The notes under the pieces: model-generated
What the model was told of the DNA's origin: nothing
Database searches by the model: none
Seen by the model: only the letters and a program-made list of their open reading frames with translations
Made by a program: the position numbers and the translations under genes
From: Streptomyces pactum
GTDB taxonomy: Bacteria > Actinomycetota > Actinomycetes > Streptomycetales > Streptomycetaceae
Direction: 5' to 3'
DNA: 64,000 bases
Assembly: GCF_002005225.1 (NCBI RefSeq)
Contig: NZ_CP019724.1
Coordinates: 7,792,001 to 7,856,000, forward strand
Shown here: positions 8,280 through 16,781 of the stretch, in pieces
Numbering within the stretch: position 1 is the first letter of the stretch
Layout of the letters: each line of letters starts with the position of its first letter

Positions 8280-9891
8280 CGCGGTGGTGATCGGGGCCGG
8301 CCCCAACGGCCTGGTGGCGGCGAACCTGCTGGCGGACGCCGGTTGGAGCGTGGAGGTCCTGGAGGAGCAGCCCGAACCGGGCGGGGCGGTGCGCCACGAC
8401 AGCGAGGTCGCCCCCGGCTTCGTCAGCGACCTGTTCAGTTCCTTCTACCCGCTCGCCGCCGCCTCCCCGGTCCTCGCCGGACTGCGGCTGCAGGACCACG
8501 GGCTGCGCTGGGCCCACGCGCCCCACGTGCTCGCCCATCCCCTGACCGACGGCACGTGCGCCGTCCTCGACCGCGACGTCGGCACCACCGCCGCCTCCCT
8601 CGACGTCTTCGCCCCCGGTGACGGTGCCGCCTGGGACCGCCTGCACGAGGTGTGGGACCGCTACCGGGCCGACATCCTGGACGCCCTCTTTACGCCCTTC
8701 CCGCCGGTCCGGGCCGGCGCCCGGCTGGCCCTGCGGCTGCGCGGCGGGGGCGGGCTGCGGCTGGCGCGCACCCTGGTGCTGCCGGTGCGCCGCATGGGGG
8801 AGGAGGAGTTCCGCGGGGAGGGCGGCAAGCTGCTCCTGGCCGGCAACGCCCTGCACGCCGACCTCGCGCCCGAGGCGGCCGGCAGCGGCGGCTTCGGCTG
8901 GCTGATGTCGATGCTCGGGCAGACCTACGGCTTCCCCGTGCCGGTCGGCGGCTCCGGCGCCCTCACCGCGGCCCTGGTCCACCGGTTGCGGGCCCGCGGC
9001 GGCACCCTGCGCTGCGGGCAGCGCGTCGAGCACGTCGTGGTCCGGGACCGGCACGCGGTGGGCGTCCGCACGGCCGGCGGGGAGACGGTCGCCGCCCGGC
9101 GCGCCGTCCTCGCCGACGTGTCCGTGCCCGCCCTCTACGGCGATCTCGTCGCCCCCGGTGACCTGCCGGACCAGGTCCTCGCCGACCTGCGCCGCTTCCA
9201 GTGGGACTTCGCGACGTTCAAGGTGGACTGGGCGCTGGACGGCCCCGTGCCCTGGCGGTGCGAGGACGCGGCCCGGGCCGGGACCGTGCATCTGGCCGAC
9301 GGTCTCGACGAACTGACCCGGTTCGCCTCCCAGATCTCCATGCGGCAGGTCCCCGACCGTCCCTTCACGCTGTTCGGGCAGATGACGACCACGGACCCGT
9401 CCCGCTCACCGCGCGGTACGGAGTCCGCCTGGGCCTACACCCACGTCCCGCACGACATCCGGGCCGACGCGGGCGACGAGGGCATCTCCGGTAGCTGGGA
9501 CACCAAGGAACAGGAGCTCATGGCCGACCGCGTCGAGCGCCAGGTGGAACGCTTCGCACCCGGCTTCCGGTCACTGATCCGGGCCCGCCGCGTGCTGGCC
9601 CCGCCGACGCTCCAGGCCATGAACGCCAACCTGGAGGGCGGCGCCATCAACGGGGGCACCACGGCCATGCACCAGCAACTCGTCTTCCGGCCCGTGCCCG
9701 GCACCGGCCGGCCGGAGACGCCGGTGACCGGCCTCTTCCTCGCCTCCGCGGGCGCCCACCCGGGAGGCGGGGTGCACGGGGCGCCGGGCGCCAACGCCGC
9801 ACGCGCCGCCCTGCGCCAGCACCGGTTCGCCGGCTTCGCGCGGGTGCAGCGCGCTCTCACCCGCCGCGACCGCACCGGCGACAAACGGTGA
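8272..9891 (+). CDS. CrtI-like FAD-dependent oxidoreductase (phytoene desaturase superfamily)
   Basis: A 539-residue flavoprotein with an N-terminal dinucleotide fold (VVIGAGPNGLVAANLL, residues 4-19) and the C-terminal FAD signature GLFLASAGAHPGGGVHGAPG typical of the desaturase superfamily. It is longer than, and distinct from, the crtI protein at 15264, so it is not simply a second phytoene desaturase. Substrate is unknown; carotenoid or other isoprenoid/lipid desaturation or isomerisation is possible. It starts with GTG inside the end of the SRPBCC gene and is followed after 61 bp by an SDR gene. Confidence 0.8.
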   Translation: MPDAVVIGAGPNGLVAANLLADAGWSVEVLEEQPEPGGAVRHDSEVAPGFVSDLFSSFYPLAAASPVLAGLRLQDHGLRWAHAPHVLAHPLTDGTCAVLDRDVGTTAASLDVFAPGDGAAWDRLHEVWDRYRADILDALFTPFPPVRAGARLALRLRGGGGLRLARTLVLPVRRMGEEEFRGEGGKLLLAGNALHADLAPEAAGSGGFGWLMSMLGQTYGFPVPVGGSGALTAALVHRLRARGGTLRCGQRVEHVVVRDRHAVGVRTAGGETVAARRAVLADVSVPALYGDLVAPGDLPDQVLADLRRFQWDFATFKVDWALDGPVPWRCEDAARAGTVHLADGLDELTRFASQISMRQVPDRPFTLFGQMTTTDPSRSPRGTESAWAYTHVPHDIRADAGDEGISGSWDTKEQELMADRVERQVERFAPGFRSLIRARRVLAPPTLQAMNANLEGGAINGGTTAMHQQLVFRPVPGTGRPETPVTGLFLASAGAHPGGGVHGAPGANAARAALRQHRFAGFARVQRALTRRDRTGDKR

Positions 9892-9952
9892 CCGTCCGTG
9901 CCGCGGCCGTCCGTGTACGGCGTCCGCAAGTTCCCGAGAAAGGGGCAGACCG

Positions 9953-10843
9953 GTGACAGACAGCCCCCTGCAGAACCGCACCGTCGTGGTGACCGGCGCC
10001 GCGCGCGGGCTGGGCGCCGCCCTGGCCCGCGCGTGTGCCCGACGCGGCGCCCGGCTCGCGCTGCTCGGCCACGAGAAGTCGCGGCTGGACGCCTTGGCGG
10101 CAGGCCTGCCGACGGACGCGCTGGTCGTCGAGACCGACGTCACCGACCCCGCCGCACTGGCCGACGCGGCCGGTGAGGTCCGCGGGCGCCTGGGGCCGCC
10201 GTCGGTCGTGGTGGCGAACGCCGGCATCGCGGAGGGCGGTCCGTTCGCCACGTCGGACCCGGACGAGTGGCGCCGTGTCGTCGACGTGAACCTGACCGGC
10301 AGCGCCCACACGGCCCGGGCCTTCCTGCCGGACCTGTTCCGCACCGCCGGGTACCACCTGCAGATCGCCTCGCTGGCCTCGCTCGGCGCCGCCCCCATGA
10401 TGAGCGCCTACTGCGCCTCCAAGGCGGGAGTGGAGGCCTTCAGCCACTCGCTGCGCGCCGAGGTGGCCCACCACGGGGTGGCCGTGGGCATCGCCTATCT
10501 GAACTGGATCGACACCGACATGATCCGCGACGCCGACCGGTACGCGGTCCTGCGCGAGTTGCGCGCGCACATGCCGGCCCCGGCCCGCCGCACCTTCCCG
10601 GCGGACCACGTCGCCGCCCGGGTGGTGCGCGCCGTGGAGCGCCGCCGTACTTCGGTGTACGTGCCCCGCTGGCTGCGTCTGGCACAGGTGGGGCGTACGA
10701 CCCTGCCGCCCGTGGTCCTGCGGATGTCCCGCCGCGAACTGCCCCGGCTGGAGGCCGAGGGCGCCATGGACCCCACCGGCCCGCTCGGCGCGGGCGGGCG
10801 GGCCGACCGGGTGGCGGAGGAAACGGGGGCCGTGGAACCGTAG
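9953..10843 (+). CDS. Short-chain dehydrogenase/reductase
   Basis: Classical SDR of 296 residues. GTG at 9953 follows AAAGGGG. The cofactor motif is TGAARGLG (residues 13-20), with NAG near 93. The active site is S-x(12)-Y-x3-K: serine in IASLASLG, then YCASK near 152-156. A C-terminal extension of about 60 residues is rich in Arg. The pattern fits an NADP-dependent alcohol/ketone oxidoreductase. As third gene of the SRPBCC-desaturase-SDR operon it may oxidise or reduce the product of its neighbour; this is inference. Confidence 0.85.
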   Translation: MTDSPLQNRTVVVTGAARGLGAALARACARRGARLALLGHEKSRLDALAAGLPTDALVVETDVTDPAALADAAGEVRGRLGPPSVVVANAGIAEGGPFATSDPDEWRRVVDVNLTGSAHTARAFLPDLFRTAGYHLQIASLASLGAAPMMSAYCASKAGVEAFSHSLRAEVAHHGVAVGIAYLNWIDTDMIRDADRYAVLRELRAHMPAPARRTFPADHVAARVVRAVERRRTSVYVPRWLRLAQVGRTTLPPVVLRMSRRELPRLEAEGAMDPTGPLGAGGRADRVAEETGAVEP

Positions 10844-10962
10844 GCCCGCTCGGCGCCGCCCCCGGGCCCGGCACGTGGCGCGGGCCCCGATGGGACCACG
10901 CGCCCCGGGGCTTCGGTGAACGGCCCCGGCCCGGAGTGTGTGGCGACCCCGTGCTGCCGCGC

Positions 10963-10998
10963 CTGCGGTGGCCGCCGCCCCGGCCGCGGCCACCGCAG
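10963..10998. terminator. Bidirectional hairpin between SDR and crtU genes
   Basis: A perfect 13-bp inverted repeat (CTGCGGTGGCCGC and complement) with a 10-base loop lies between the convergent stops at 10843 and 11071 and can end both transcripts. Confidence 0.7.
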
Positions 10999-11070
10999 AC
11001 GCGGTGTCCGTCCCGAGCGGCACCGAGGCCCCCGCTCACGCGGGGCATGGCGCGGGTACGGGCGTGGGTG

Positions 11071-12624
11071 TCAGCGCCCCCCGAACCGTCGTGCCACGGC
11101 ACGCAGCAGTGCCGACCGGCCCTGGTCCGGCACCGTCCACAGCGTCTCGCCCCGCACGCCCCACCGTTCCAGCAGGGCGTTGGCCGCGAGGAACCCGGAG
11201 GTCGCGGCGCGTTCCATCAGGGCCACGGGCAGATCCGTACGGACCAGGTCCCCGGCGACCACGACGGCCGGGTCGGGGGTGCGGACCGTCGGGCGCTCGC
11301 GGTAGCCGCCGACGGTGAACAGCGGGCAGTCCGCCCGCCACTCGTGCCGCGCGGCGATGACGCGGGCCTCGCCCGTCTCCGGGTACACCTGGTGCAGTTG
11401 GTCGACGAGGCGCTTCTCCTCGACCTCCCGGACGGCCGTCGACGGCAGGGCGTAGGCGTGGAGTTCGACGACCGCCCCTCCGGTGCGCGCCGCCCACCGC
11501 GCCGCCTCGCCCTCCCAGTGGGACAGCACGCTGACGTTGTCCAGCGAGCCGTAGCCGCCGGTGCCGAGGAAACCGGGCCGGCCGGAGGCGACGGGACGGT
11601 CCAGCCACAGCCGGGAGACCAGGAACGGCGGAGCGGTCCGCAGCCGTGTCACCCGCTCGCGCCACCCGGCGTCACCCAGGTGCGGTGAGCGGCTGACCAC
11701 TGCCTTCAGGCCGCCGGTGTCCAGGGCGAGCACGACGGCGTCGTACGGCCGGGCACCGTCGGCGTCGACCACGAGGTGGCCGCCGGACGGACCGGGCCGG
11801 ACGGCCTCGACGGGCGTACTCGTCCGCACCTCGGTTCCGAGCCGTGCCAGCCGCTCCGTGAGCGGGTCCCACAGCGCCTGCGGAAAGGGCTCGCGGGGGA
11901 CGTCGAACAGCAGTCCCTCGCTGGAACCGAGGAAGTAGACGTGGAACATCAGCGCCATCTCCGCGGCCGACAGTTCCCGCGGGTCGGCGAAGAAGCTGCG
12001 GGAGAACACCTCGAAGGCCAGATGCCGCGCCGCGGCGGGAAAGCGCAGGGTGTCGAGGAAGTCCTGGGCGCTGACGTCGTCCAGTTGTTCGTGGACGCGG
12101 CGGGTACGGACGTCGAGCAGCGGCAGGGCCGCGGCGGGCCGCATGGCCAGCAGGTCCCGCAGACCGAAACTGGGGCTCAGGGCGACGAAGCCGAGGGCGC
12201 TGAGCGGAGGTGTGCGCGGTACCCGGCGGAAGCCGTCGCGCAGCCCGTCGCGGTGCCGCAGCGGGTAGTCCGGCAGACCCGTGAGCATGCCCAGCCCGGG
12301 GTCGGAACGGCGCAGCAGACTCCGGAGGTTGTAGTACTGCCGGAAGAAGGCGTGGAAGCCCCGGCTCATCGTGGCGGACGTGCCGTCGGGCAGGCCGACC
12401 GGCCAGCCGGCGACCCGGCCGCCGAGCATGGGCTCGCGCTCGTGGAGCACCACGCGTACCCCCCGCTCGGCCAGGACGGTCGCCGCCGCCAGCCCCGCGA
12501 TGCCGCCGCCGATCACCGCCACGGACGGCGGATCACCGGTCACCCGCTCCCGCCCCGCCCGCGGAGTGACGGCCCGCGCCCGCCGGTCGCGCCCCGGAGC
12601 CCGCACCCCGCCCCGCGGGCTCAC
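11071..12624 (-). CDS. crtU: Carotene desaturase/methyltransferase (isorenieratene-type aromatase)
   Basis: A 517-residue FAD enzyme that converts the beta-ionone rings of beta-carotene to aromatic rings, giving isorenieratene. After about 30 Arg/Pro-rich residues comes the nucleotide-binding fold VAVIGGGIAGLAAATVLAER, then GGRVAGWP and RGFHAFFRQYYNLR, which are hallmarks of CrtU. The C-terminus carries VVVAGDLVRTDLPVALMERAATSGFLAAN. Its GTG start overlaps the crtT stop in GTGA, so translation is coupled in the order crtY-crtT-crtU. The presence of crtU is what points to an aromatic carotenoid. Confidence 0.9.
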   Translation of the reverse strand: MSPRGGVRAPGRDRRARAVTPRAGRERVTGDPPSVAVIGGGIAGLAAATVLAERGVRVVLHEREPMLGGRVAGWPVGLPDGTSATMSRGFHAFFRQYYNLRSLLRRSDPGLGMLTGLPDYPLRHRDGLRDGFRRVPRTPPLSALGFVALSPSFGLRDLLAMRPAAALPLLDVRTRRVHEQLDDVSAQDFLDTLRFPAAARHLAFEVFSRSFFADPRELSAAEMALMFHVYFLGSSEGLLFDVPREPFPQALWDPLTERLARLGTEVRTSTPVEAVRPGPSGGHLVVDADGARPYDAVVLALDTGGLKAVVSRSPHLGDAGWRERVTRLRTAPPFLVSRLWLDRPVASGRPGFLGTGGYGSLDNVSVLSHWEGEAARWAARTGGAVVELHAYALPSTAVREVEEKRLVDQLHQVYPETGEARVIAARHEWRADCPLFTVGGYRERPTVRTPDPAVVVAGDLVRTDLPVALMERAATSGFLAANALLERWGVRGETLWTVPDQGRSALLRAVARRFGGR

Positions 12625-13520
12625 GAGGCACCACCGCTCCCCGTACCGCCCGCCTGTGCCCGGCCCGCGCCTGCCCGGCCCGCCCGCGCGTCGCTCAGGT
12701 CAGTACCGCCTGCTTCGGCGCGGCCGGTCTCCGTGTCGTCCCTCTCCGCGTCGACTTTCTGCGCCCGGCCGGCTTCTGCCCGGCCCGCCCGCGCGCCGCC
12801 CGTCTCCGCATCGGCGCGGTGACCGAGGAAGGTGTGGGTGATGCCCGTCTGCCAGCCCGGCAGCGGCAGGACGCGGACGTGGGCGAACCCGGCCCGCGCC
12901 AGCCGCGCACCGAAGGCCGGCGCGGTGTCGAACGCCACGACGCTGCGCCACAGGTGCCGGTAGAGGTCCCGGTCGCCGGTGGCCGTGCCCAGCGGCAGGA
13001 CGATGCCCCGGCACACCGCGGTCCACACCAGTCGGTCCACGTGCCGCCCGCCGAGCGCGTACTCGTGCGCCGCCAGCCTGCCGCCGGGGGCCAGCAGCCG
13101 GTGCACCGTGCGCAGGACGGCGTCGGCGTCGGTCAGGTTGCGGAAGAGGTAGGCGGCGAAGACCGCGTCGAAGGGGCCGTGCACCTCGGCCTGGCGCAGT
13201 TCCTCCGCCGGGGCGTGCACGAAGCGCACCCGCGACGGCCATCGCTTGTCCCGGGCCCGCTCCAGCATGCCCGCCGAGGCGTCCACCCCGACGATCTCCG
13301 CGGCGGGGAAGGCCGCGGCCAGCGCCGCCGTCGACGCGCCCGTGCCGCAGCCCAGGTCCAGCACCCGGCGTCCGGCGCCGCCGTCCGCGAGGCCGAGCCG
13401 GCGGGCCGAGCGGCGCAACTGGGCGTGATAGCCCGGGTTGAGGGCGACCAGGCGGTCGTAGCGGCCGGCACCGTGGTCGAAGGCGGCGGTCAGCGCGGTG
13501 TCGCGCAGCAAGGGCGGCAT
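12621..13520 (-). CDS. crtT: SAM-dependent methyltransferase of the carotenoid cluster, with a degenerate tail
   Basis: A 299-residue protein starting at ATG 13520 behind AGGAG. Residues 1-240 form a class I methyltransferase related to UbiE/MenG: VLDLGCGTGAST near 54 is the SAM-binding motif I, followed by VGVDASAGML and APAEEL. The catalytic domain ends around TGITHTFLGH. The remaining 60 residues are a low-complexity string of AGRAxAGRAQ-like units that no related domain needs. In Streptomyces crtYTU clusters CrtT has no proven step; it sits between the cyclase and the aromatase. It is downstream of a 17-bp minisatellite. Confidence 0.8.
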   Translation of the reverse strand: MPPLLRDTALTAAFDHGAGRYDRLVALNPGYHAQLRRSARRLGLADGGAGRRVLDLGCGTGASTAALAAAFPAAEIVGVDASAGMLERARDKRWPSRVRFVHAPAEELRQAEVHGPFDAVFAAYLFRNLTDADAVLRTVHRLLAPGGRLAAHEYALGGRHVDRLVWTAVCRGIVLPLGTATGDRDLYRHLWRSVVAFDTAPAFGARLARAGFAHVRVLPLPGWQTGITHTFLGHRADAETGGARAGRAEAGRAQKVDAERDDTETGRAEAGGTDLSDARAGRAGAGRAQAGGTGSGGAS

Positions 13521-13540
13521 CGGGTCTCCTGGGGCAGGCG

Positions 13541-13642
13541 GCTCACGGATGGATGTGGCTCACGGATGGATGTGGCTCACGGACGGGTGTTGCTCACGGG
13601 CGGACTTCGCTCACGGACGGGTGTGGCTCACGGGCGGACATG
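13541..13642. repeat. Six-copy 17-bp tandem repeat between crtY and crtT
   Basis: Six units of 17 bp run without gaps: two exact copies of GCTCACGGATGGATGTG, then variants ending GACGGGTGTT, GGCGGACTTC, GACGGGTGTG and GGCGGACATG. GCTCACGG is constant. The array fills nearly all of the space between the crtY stop and the crtT ribosome site. As 17 is not a multiple of three, it is not coding. Confidence 0.9.
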
Positions 13643-13661
13643 GCCGGCGGGCGGTTCTCGC

Positions 13662-14864
13662 TCAGCGGGCGGAGATGTGGCGGCGCGGCAGCCACGGCAG
13701 TTCGGCCGCCGTGCGCAGCATCGGAAGGACGGGGGTGCGCACCCCGACCGCGAGGTCCTCGTACAGTGGGGACCGCCCGTCGAGGAAGCGCAGCAGCCGC
13801 CCGGCGGGTACGCGGTCGAACAGCCGGAAGAAGAGGTCGGGGCCGTCCACCCGGCCGGTGTCCAGCGCGCGCAGCAGCACCGCGTCCATCAGCCGGGCCC
13901 GCGCCGGGTGCGGGGGCGGCGGCACCGGGCGGCGTCCCGCGCGGACGGCGCGGGCGACGGCCTCGGACTGCCGCTGCACGGCGGCGAACGTGTAGCCGGT
14001 GGAGGCGCGCGTCGCCCCGCCCGCCATCCCGATCCGGAAGACGGCACCGGAGCCCTCGGCCCGCCGTTCGAACACGGCGTCGGTCATCGGGATCACCCCC
14101 TGCTCCGTCGAGAGGACCTCCGTGGCACCGGTGCGCAGCACGCGGCGCGTGTAGTCGTCCAGGGCGCCGTCGTACGCGGCGGAGGTCAGCGGCGTGGGGC
14201 CGAACTCGGTGTACTCGACCAGCGCGGTGTGCCGCCCGGTCGGGAGCACGTAGCCGAAGGACAGGCCGCGCTCCGGCTGCCCGGTGCGGAAGTCCATCAG
14301 GTCGACCACCTCCGGGTCGAAGACCGGCCGCTCGGTGCGGACGAACCAGCCGCGGAAGTGCTGGAGGAGGCGGGTGCGGGCCGGCGGCGGGCGGTCCGGC
14401 GGGCGGGAGTCGAAGACCCAGCGGGCGCGCAGGTCGACGCGGGCCCCCGTCGCGTCCGTGGCCGGCACGCACGCGGTTCCGTCCGGCAGGGGGGTCACCG
14501 TGCCGACGGTGGCCGCCAGACGCCGCAGTCCGGGCCGGTCCTTCAGATCGCGGTCCACCAGCGCCTCGAAGTCGTCCGAGCGGATCATCTTGTAGCGGGC
14601 GGGCGCGATGTGCCGCAGGACGGCCGCACCGTCCCGGCTCCGCACCCGCAGCCACTCCCACGACGCCGTCGTCGCAGCGTCGAAGCGGCCGGGGCCCGAC
14701 TCCCAGAAACACCAGGTGCGCCGCGGTGCCCGCAGCGGACCGGGCGGCGGATCGATCAGTACGACGGAGGGCGCCGCGCCGCGCGGCACCTCCGCCGGGA
14801 GCCGGTGCGCCAGGGACAGACCTGCCGCCCCGGCACCGACGACGACGATGTCGGCCTCGACCAC
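13662..14864 (-). CDS. crtY: Lycopene beta-cyclase
   Basis: A 400-residue flavoprotein-fold cyclase turning both ends of lycopene into beta-ionone rings. The start is set at GTG 14862-14864, six bases after AAGGAGG; a GTG six bases upstream would lie on the ribosome site. The dinucleotide fold is DIVVVGAGAAGLSLAHRL at residue 5. Further CrtY features are RRTWCFWE, YKMIRSDDFEALV, HFRGWFVRTERPVFDPEVVDLMDFR and the C-terminal GMAGGATRASTGYTFA. It is the first gene of the leftward crtYTU operon. Confidence 0.92.
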   Translation of the reverse strand: MVEADIVVVGAGAAGLSLAHRLPAEVPRGAAPSVVLIDPPPGPLRAPRRTWCFWESGPGRFDAATTASWEWLRVRSRDGAAVLRHIAPARYKMIRSDDFEALVDRDLKDRPGLRRLAATVGTVTPLPDGTACVPATDATGARVDLRARWVFDSRPPDRPPPARTRLLQHFRGWFVRTERPVFDPEVVDLMDFRTGQPERGLSFGYVLPTGRHTALVEYTEFGPTPLTSAAYDGALDDYTRRVLRTGATEVLSTEQGVIPMTDAVFERRAEGSGAVFRIGMAGGATRASTGYTFAAVQRQSEAVARAVRAGRRPVPPPPHPARARLMDAVLLRALDTGRVDGPDLFFRLFDRVPAGRLLRFLDGRSPLYEDLAVGVRTPVLPMLRTAAELPWLPRRHISAR

Positions 14865-14884
14865 GGCCACCTCCTTCCGCCTGT

Positions 14885-14911
14885 GGGACGAGCGTGCGAC
14901 GGCTCGGTTCC
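14885..14911 (-). promoter_or_regulatory. Candidate ECF-sigma promoter for crtYTU
   Basis: On the minus strand GGAACC (14911-14906) is followed by 15 bases and CGTCCC (14890-14885). This matches the GGAAC(C/T)-N15/16-CGTC class recognised by ECF sigma factors. Initiation would fall just before the AAGGAGG ribosome site of crtY. Light-induced Streptomyces crt genes are known to depend on the ECF factor LitS, so this is a natural candidate, but no lit gene is in the window. Confidence 0.5.
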
Positions 14912-15263
14912 GGCGGAGTATCCCGCCCGCGAGCCGTCGGCGGACGCACGGCGCGCTGGACCGCCCGGGGCGGGTGCCCGCCGGGCGGGTGACAGGCGGG
15001 CGTGAACGGGCCCGGGCGGCGTCGTGAAGCGGGCGAAAGGGGAAAGCATGACGCCGAGTCACCCCGTCGGACCGTGGCCCGCGCCGGACGGCGCATCAGC
15101 GCGTCCCCCGTGCGCGGTCCGGCGGAAGCAGCCGCAGCGGCCGAGGCATCCGACACGGCTCGGCGCCGCGGCCGACGACGAGAGGACCCGGGATGCGCCC
15201 CAGCACGGCCGAGGACGGGCGGAAACAGCCGCGGGACCTGCCGCACGCGGCGGGAGGCCCGCG

Positions 15264-16781
15264 ATGACGCGCACGGTGACCGGTCGCACCGACCACGTCG
15301 TGGTCGTCGGGGCGGGACTCGCGGGCCTGTCGGCCGCCCTGCACCTGCTGGGCTCCGGACGGCGGGTGACGGTGGTGGAACGCGACCCGCTGCCCGGCGG
15401 CCGTGCCGGACGGCGCGAGCTGGGCGGCTACCGCCTCGACACGGGACCGACCGTACTGACGATGCCCCATCTGGCCGACGAGGCGTTCGCCGCCGTCGGC
15501 GACCGGCTGGCCGACCGCGTCGAACTCCTGCCCCTGCACCCCGCCTACCGGGCCTGCTTCGCCGACGGCGGCACGCTCGACGTCCACACCGGGGCGGAGG
15601 CGATGGAGGCGGAGGTGGAACGGTTCGCCGGGGCCCGGGAAGCGGCCGGGTACCGGCGGCTGCGCGCCTGGCTGAGGCAGTTGTACGCCGTGCAGATGCG
15701 CCGGTTCATCGACACCAACTTCGACTCGCCGCTCGGCCTTCTCACCCCCGATCTGGCCCGGCTCGCCGCCCTCGGCGGCTTCGGCCGGCTGGACGCACGC
15801 ATCGGGCGGTTCCTGACGGACGAGCGGCTCAAGCGCGTCTTCTCCTTCCAGGCCCTGTACGCCGGTGTGGCACCGGCCCGGGCGCTGGCCGCCTACGCCG
15901 TCATCGCCTACATGGACACCGTGGCCGGCGTGTACTTCCCGCGCGGCGGCATGCACGCCCTGCCCCGTGCCATGGCGGACGCCGCCGCCGACGCCGGAGC
16001 CGACCTGCGCCTCGGCCGGGACGTCACCCGGCTGGAACGTCGCGGCAACCGCGTCACGGCGGTCGTCACCGCTCACGAACGCATCCCCTGCGATGCCGTC
16101 GTCCTCACCCCCGACCTGCCCGTCGTCCACCGGCTGCTGGGCCGCCGTCCGCGCCGTCCGGTCGGGCTGCGGCACGCGCCCTCCGCCGTCGTCCTGCACG
16201 CGGGCACCACTCGTACCTGGCCCCACCTGGCACACCACACGCTCTCCTTCGGGTCCGCGTGGCACCGGACCTTCGACGAACTGACCAGGACGGGCGACCT
16301 GATGACCGACCCGTCCCTGCTGATCACCCGGCCCACCGCCGGTGACCCCGCCCTGGCGCCCGAGGGACGGCACCTCCACTACGTCCTCGCCCCCTGCCCC
16401 AACACCGACGTCGGCCCCGGCGCCCGGGACTGGGCCGACCTCGCCCCGCGCTACCGCGACCGCCTGCTCACCACCCTGGATCGCCGGGGACTGACCGGCA
16501 TCGCCGCCGCCATCGAGGAGGAGTGCCTGGTGACACCCGCCGACTGGACCGCACAGGGGCACGCCGCGGGCACACCGTTCTCCGTCGCCCACACCTTCGC
16601 CCAGACGGGACCCTTCCGCCCCCGCAACCTGGTGCGCGGCACGGACAACGCGGTCCTCGCGGGCTGCGGGACCACCCCGGGAGTGGGCGTGCCGACCGTG
16701 CTGATCTCCGGGAAGCTGGCCGCCGCCCGCATCGCCGGACCGACGGCACGCCGTACGGCGACGAGGGGCGGGCGCCGATGA
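15264..16781 (+). CDS. crtI: Phytoene desaturase
   Basis: A 505-residue FAD enzyme introducing four double bonds into phytoene to make lycopene. ATG 15264 is preferred: GGGAGG lies at 15252, and the FAD fold [19 protein letters not shown] then begins at residue 10, as normal for CrtI. The C-terminal signature reads [27 protein letters not shown] second ATG at 15048 is in frame with a good AAAGGGGA site and would add 72 Pro/Arg-rich residues (see findings). The stop overlaps the crtB start in ATGA. Confidence 0.9.
   Translation: MTRTVTGRTDHVVVVGAGLAGLSAALHLLGSGRRVTVVERDPLPGGRAGRRELGGYRLDTGPTVLTMPHLADEAFAAVGDRLADRVELLPLHPAYRACFADGGTLDVHTGAEAMEAEVERFAGAREAAGYRRLRAWLRQLYAVQMRRFIDTNFDSPLGLLTPDLARLAALGGFGRLDARIGRFLTDERLKRVFSFQALYAGVAPARALAAYAVIAYMDTVAGVYFPRGGMHALPRAMADAAADAGADLRLGRDVTRLERRGNRVTAVVTAHERIPCDAVVLTPDLPVVHRLLGRRPRRPVGLRHAPSAVVLHAGTTRTWPHLAHHTLSFGSAWHRTFDELTRTGDLMTDPSLLITRPTAGDPALAPEGRHLHYVLAPCPNTDVGPGARDWADLAPRYRDRLLTTLDRRGLTGIAAAIEEECLVTPADWTAQGHAAGTPFSVAHTFAQTGPFRPRNLVRGTDNAVLAGCGTTPGVGVPTVLISGKLAAARIAGPTARRTATRGGRR

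Noticed and set aside
13541..13642. CRISPR array
   Set aside because: The units are 17 bp and directly adjacent with no spacers, so this is a simple tandem repeat.
12819..15005. 728-codon plus-strand frame across crtT and crtY
   Set aside because: Shadow of two minus-strand genes; it runs through the minisatellite and has no recognisable protein motif.
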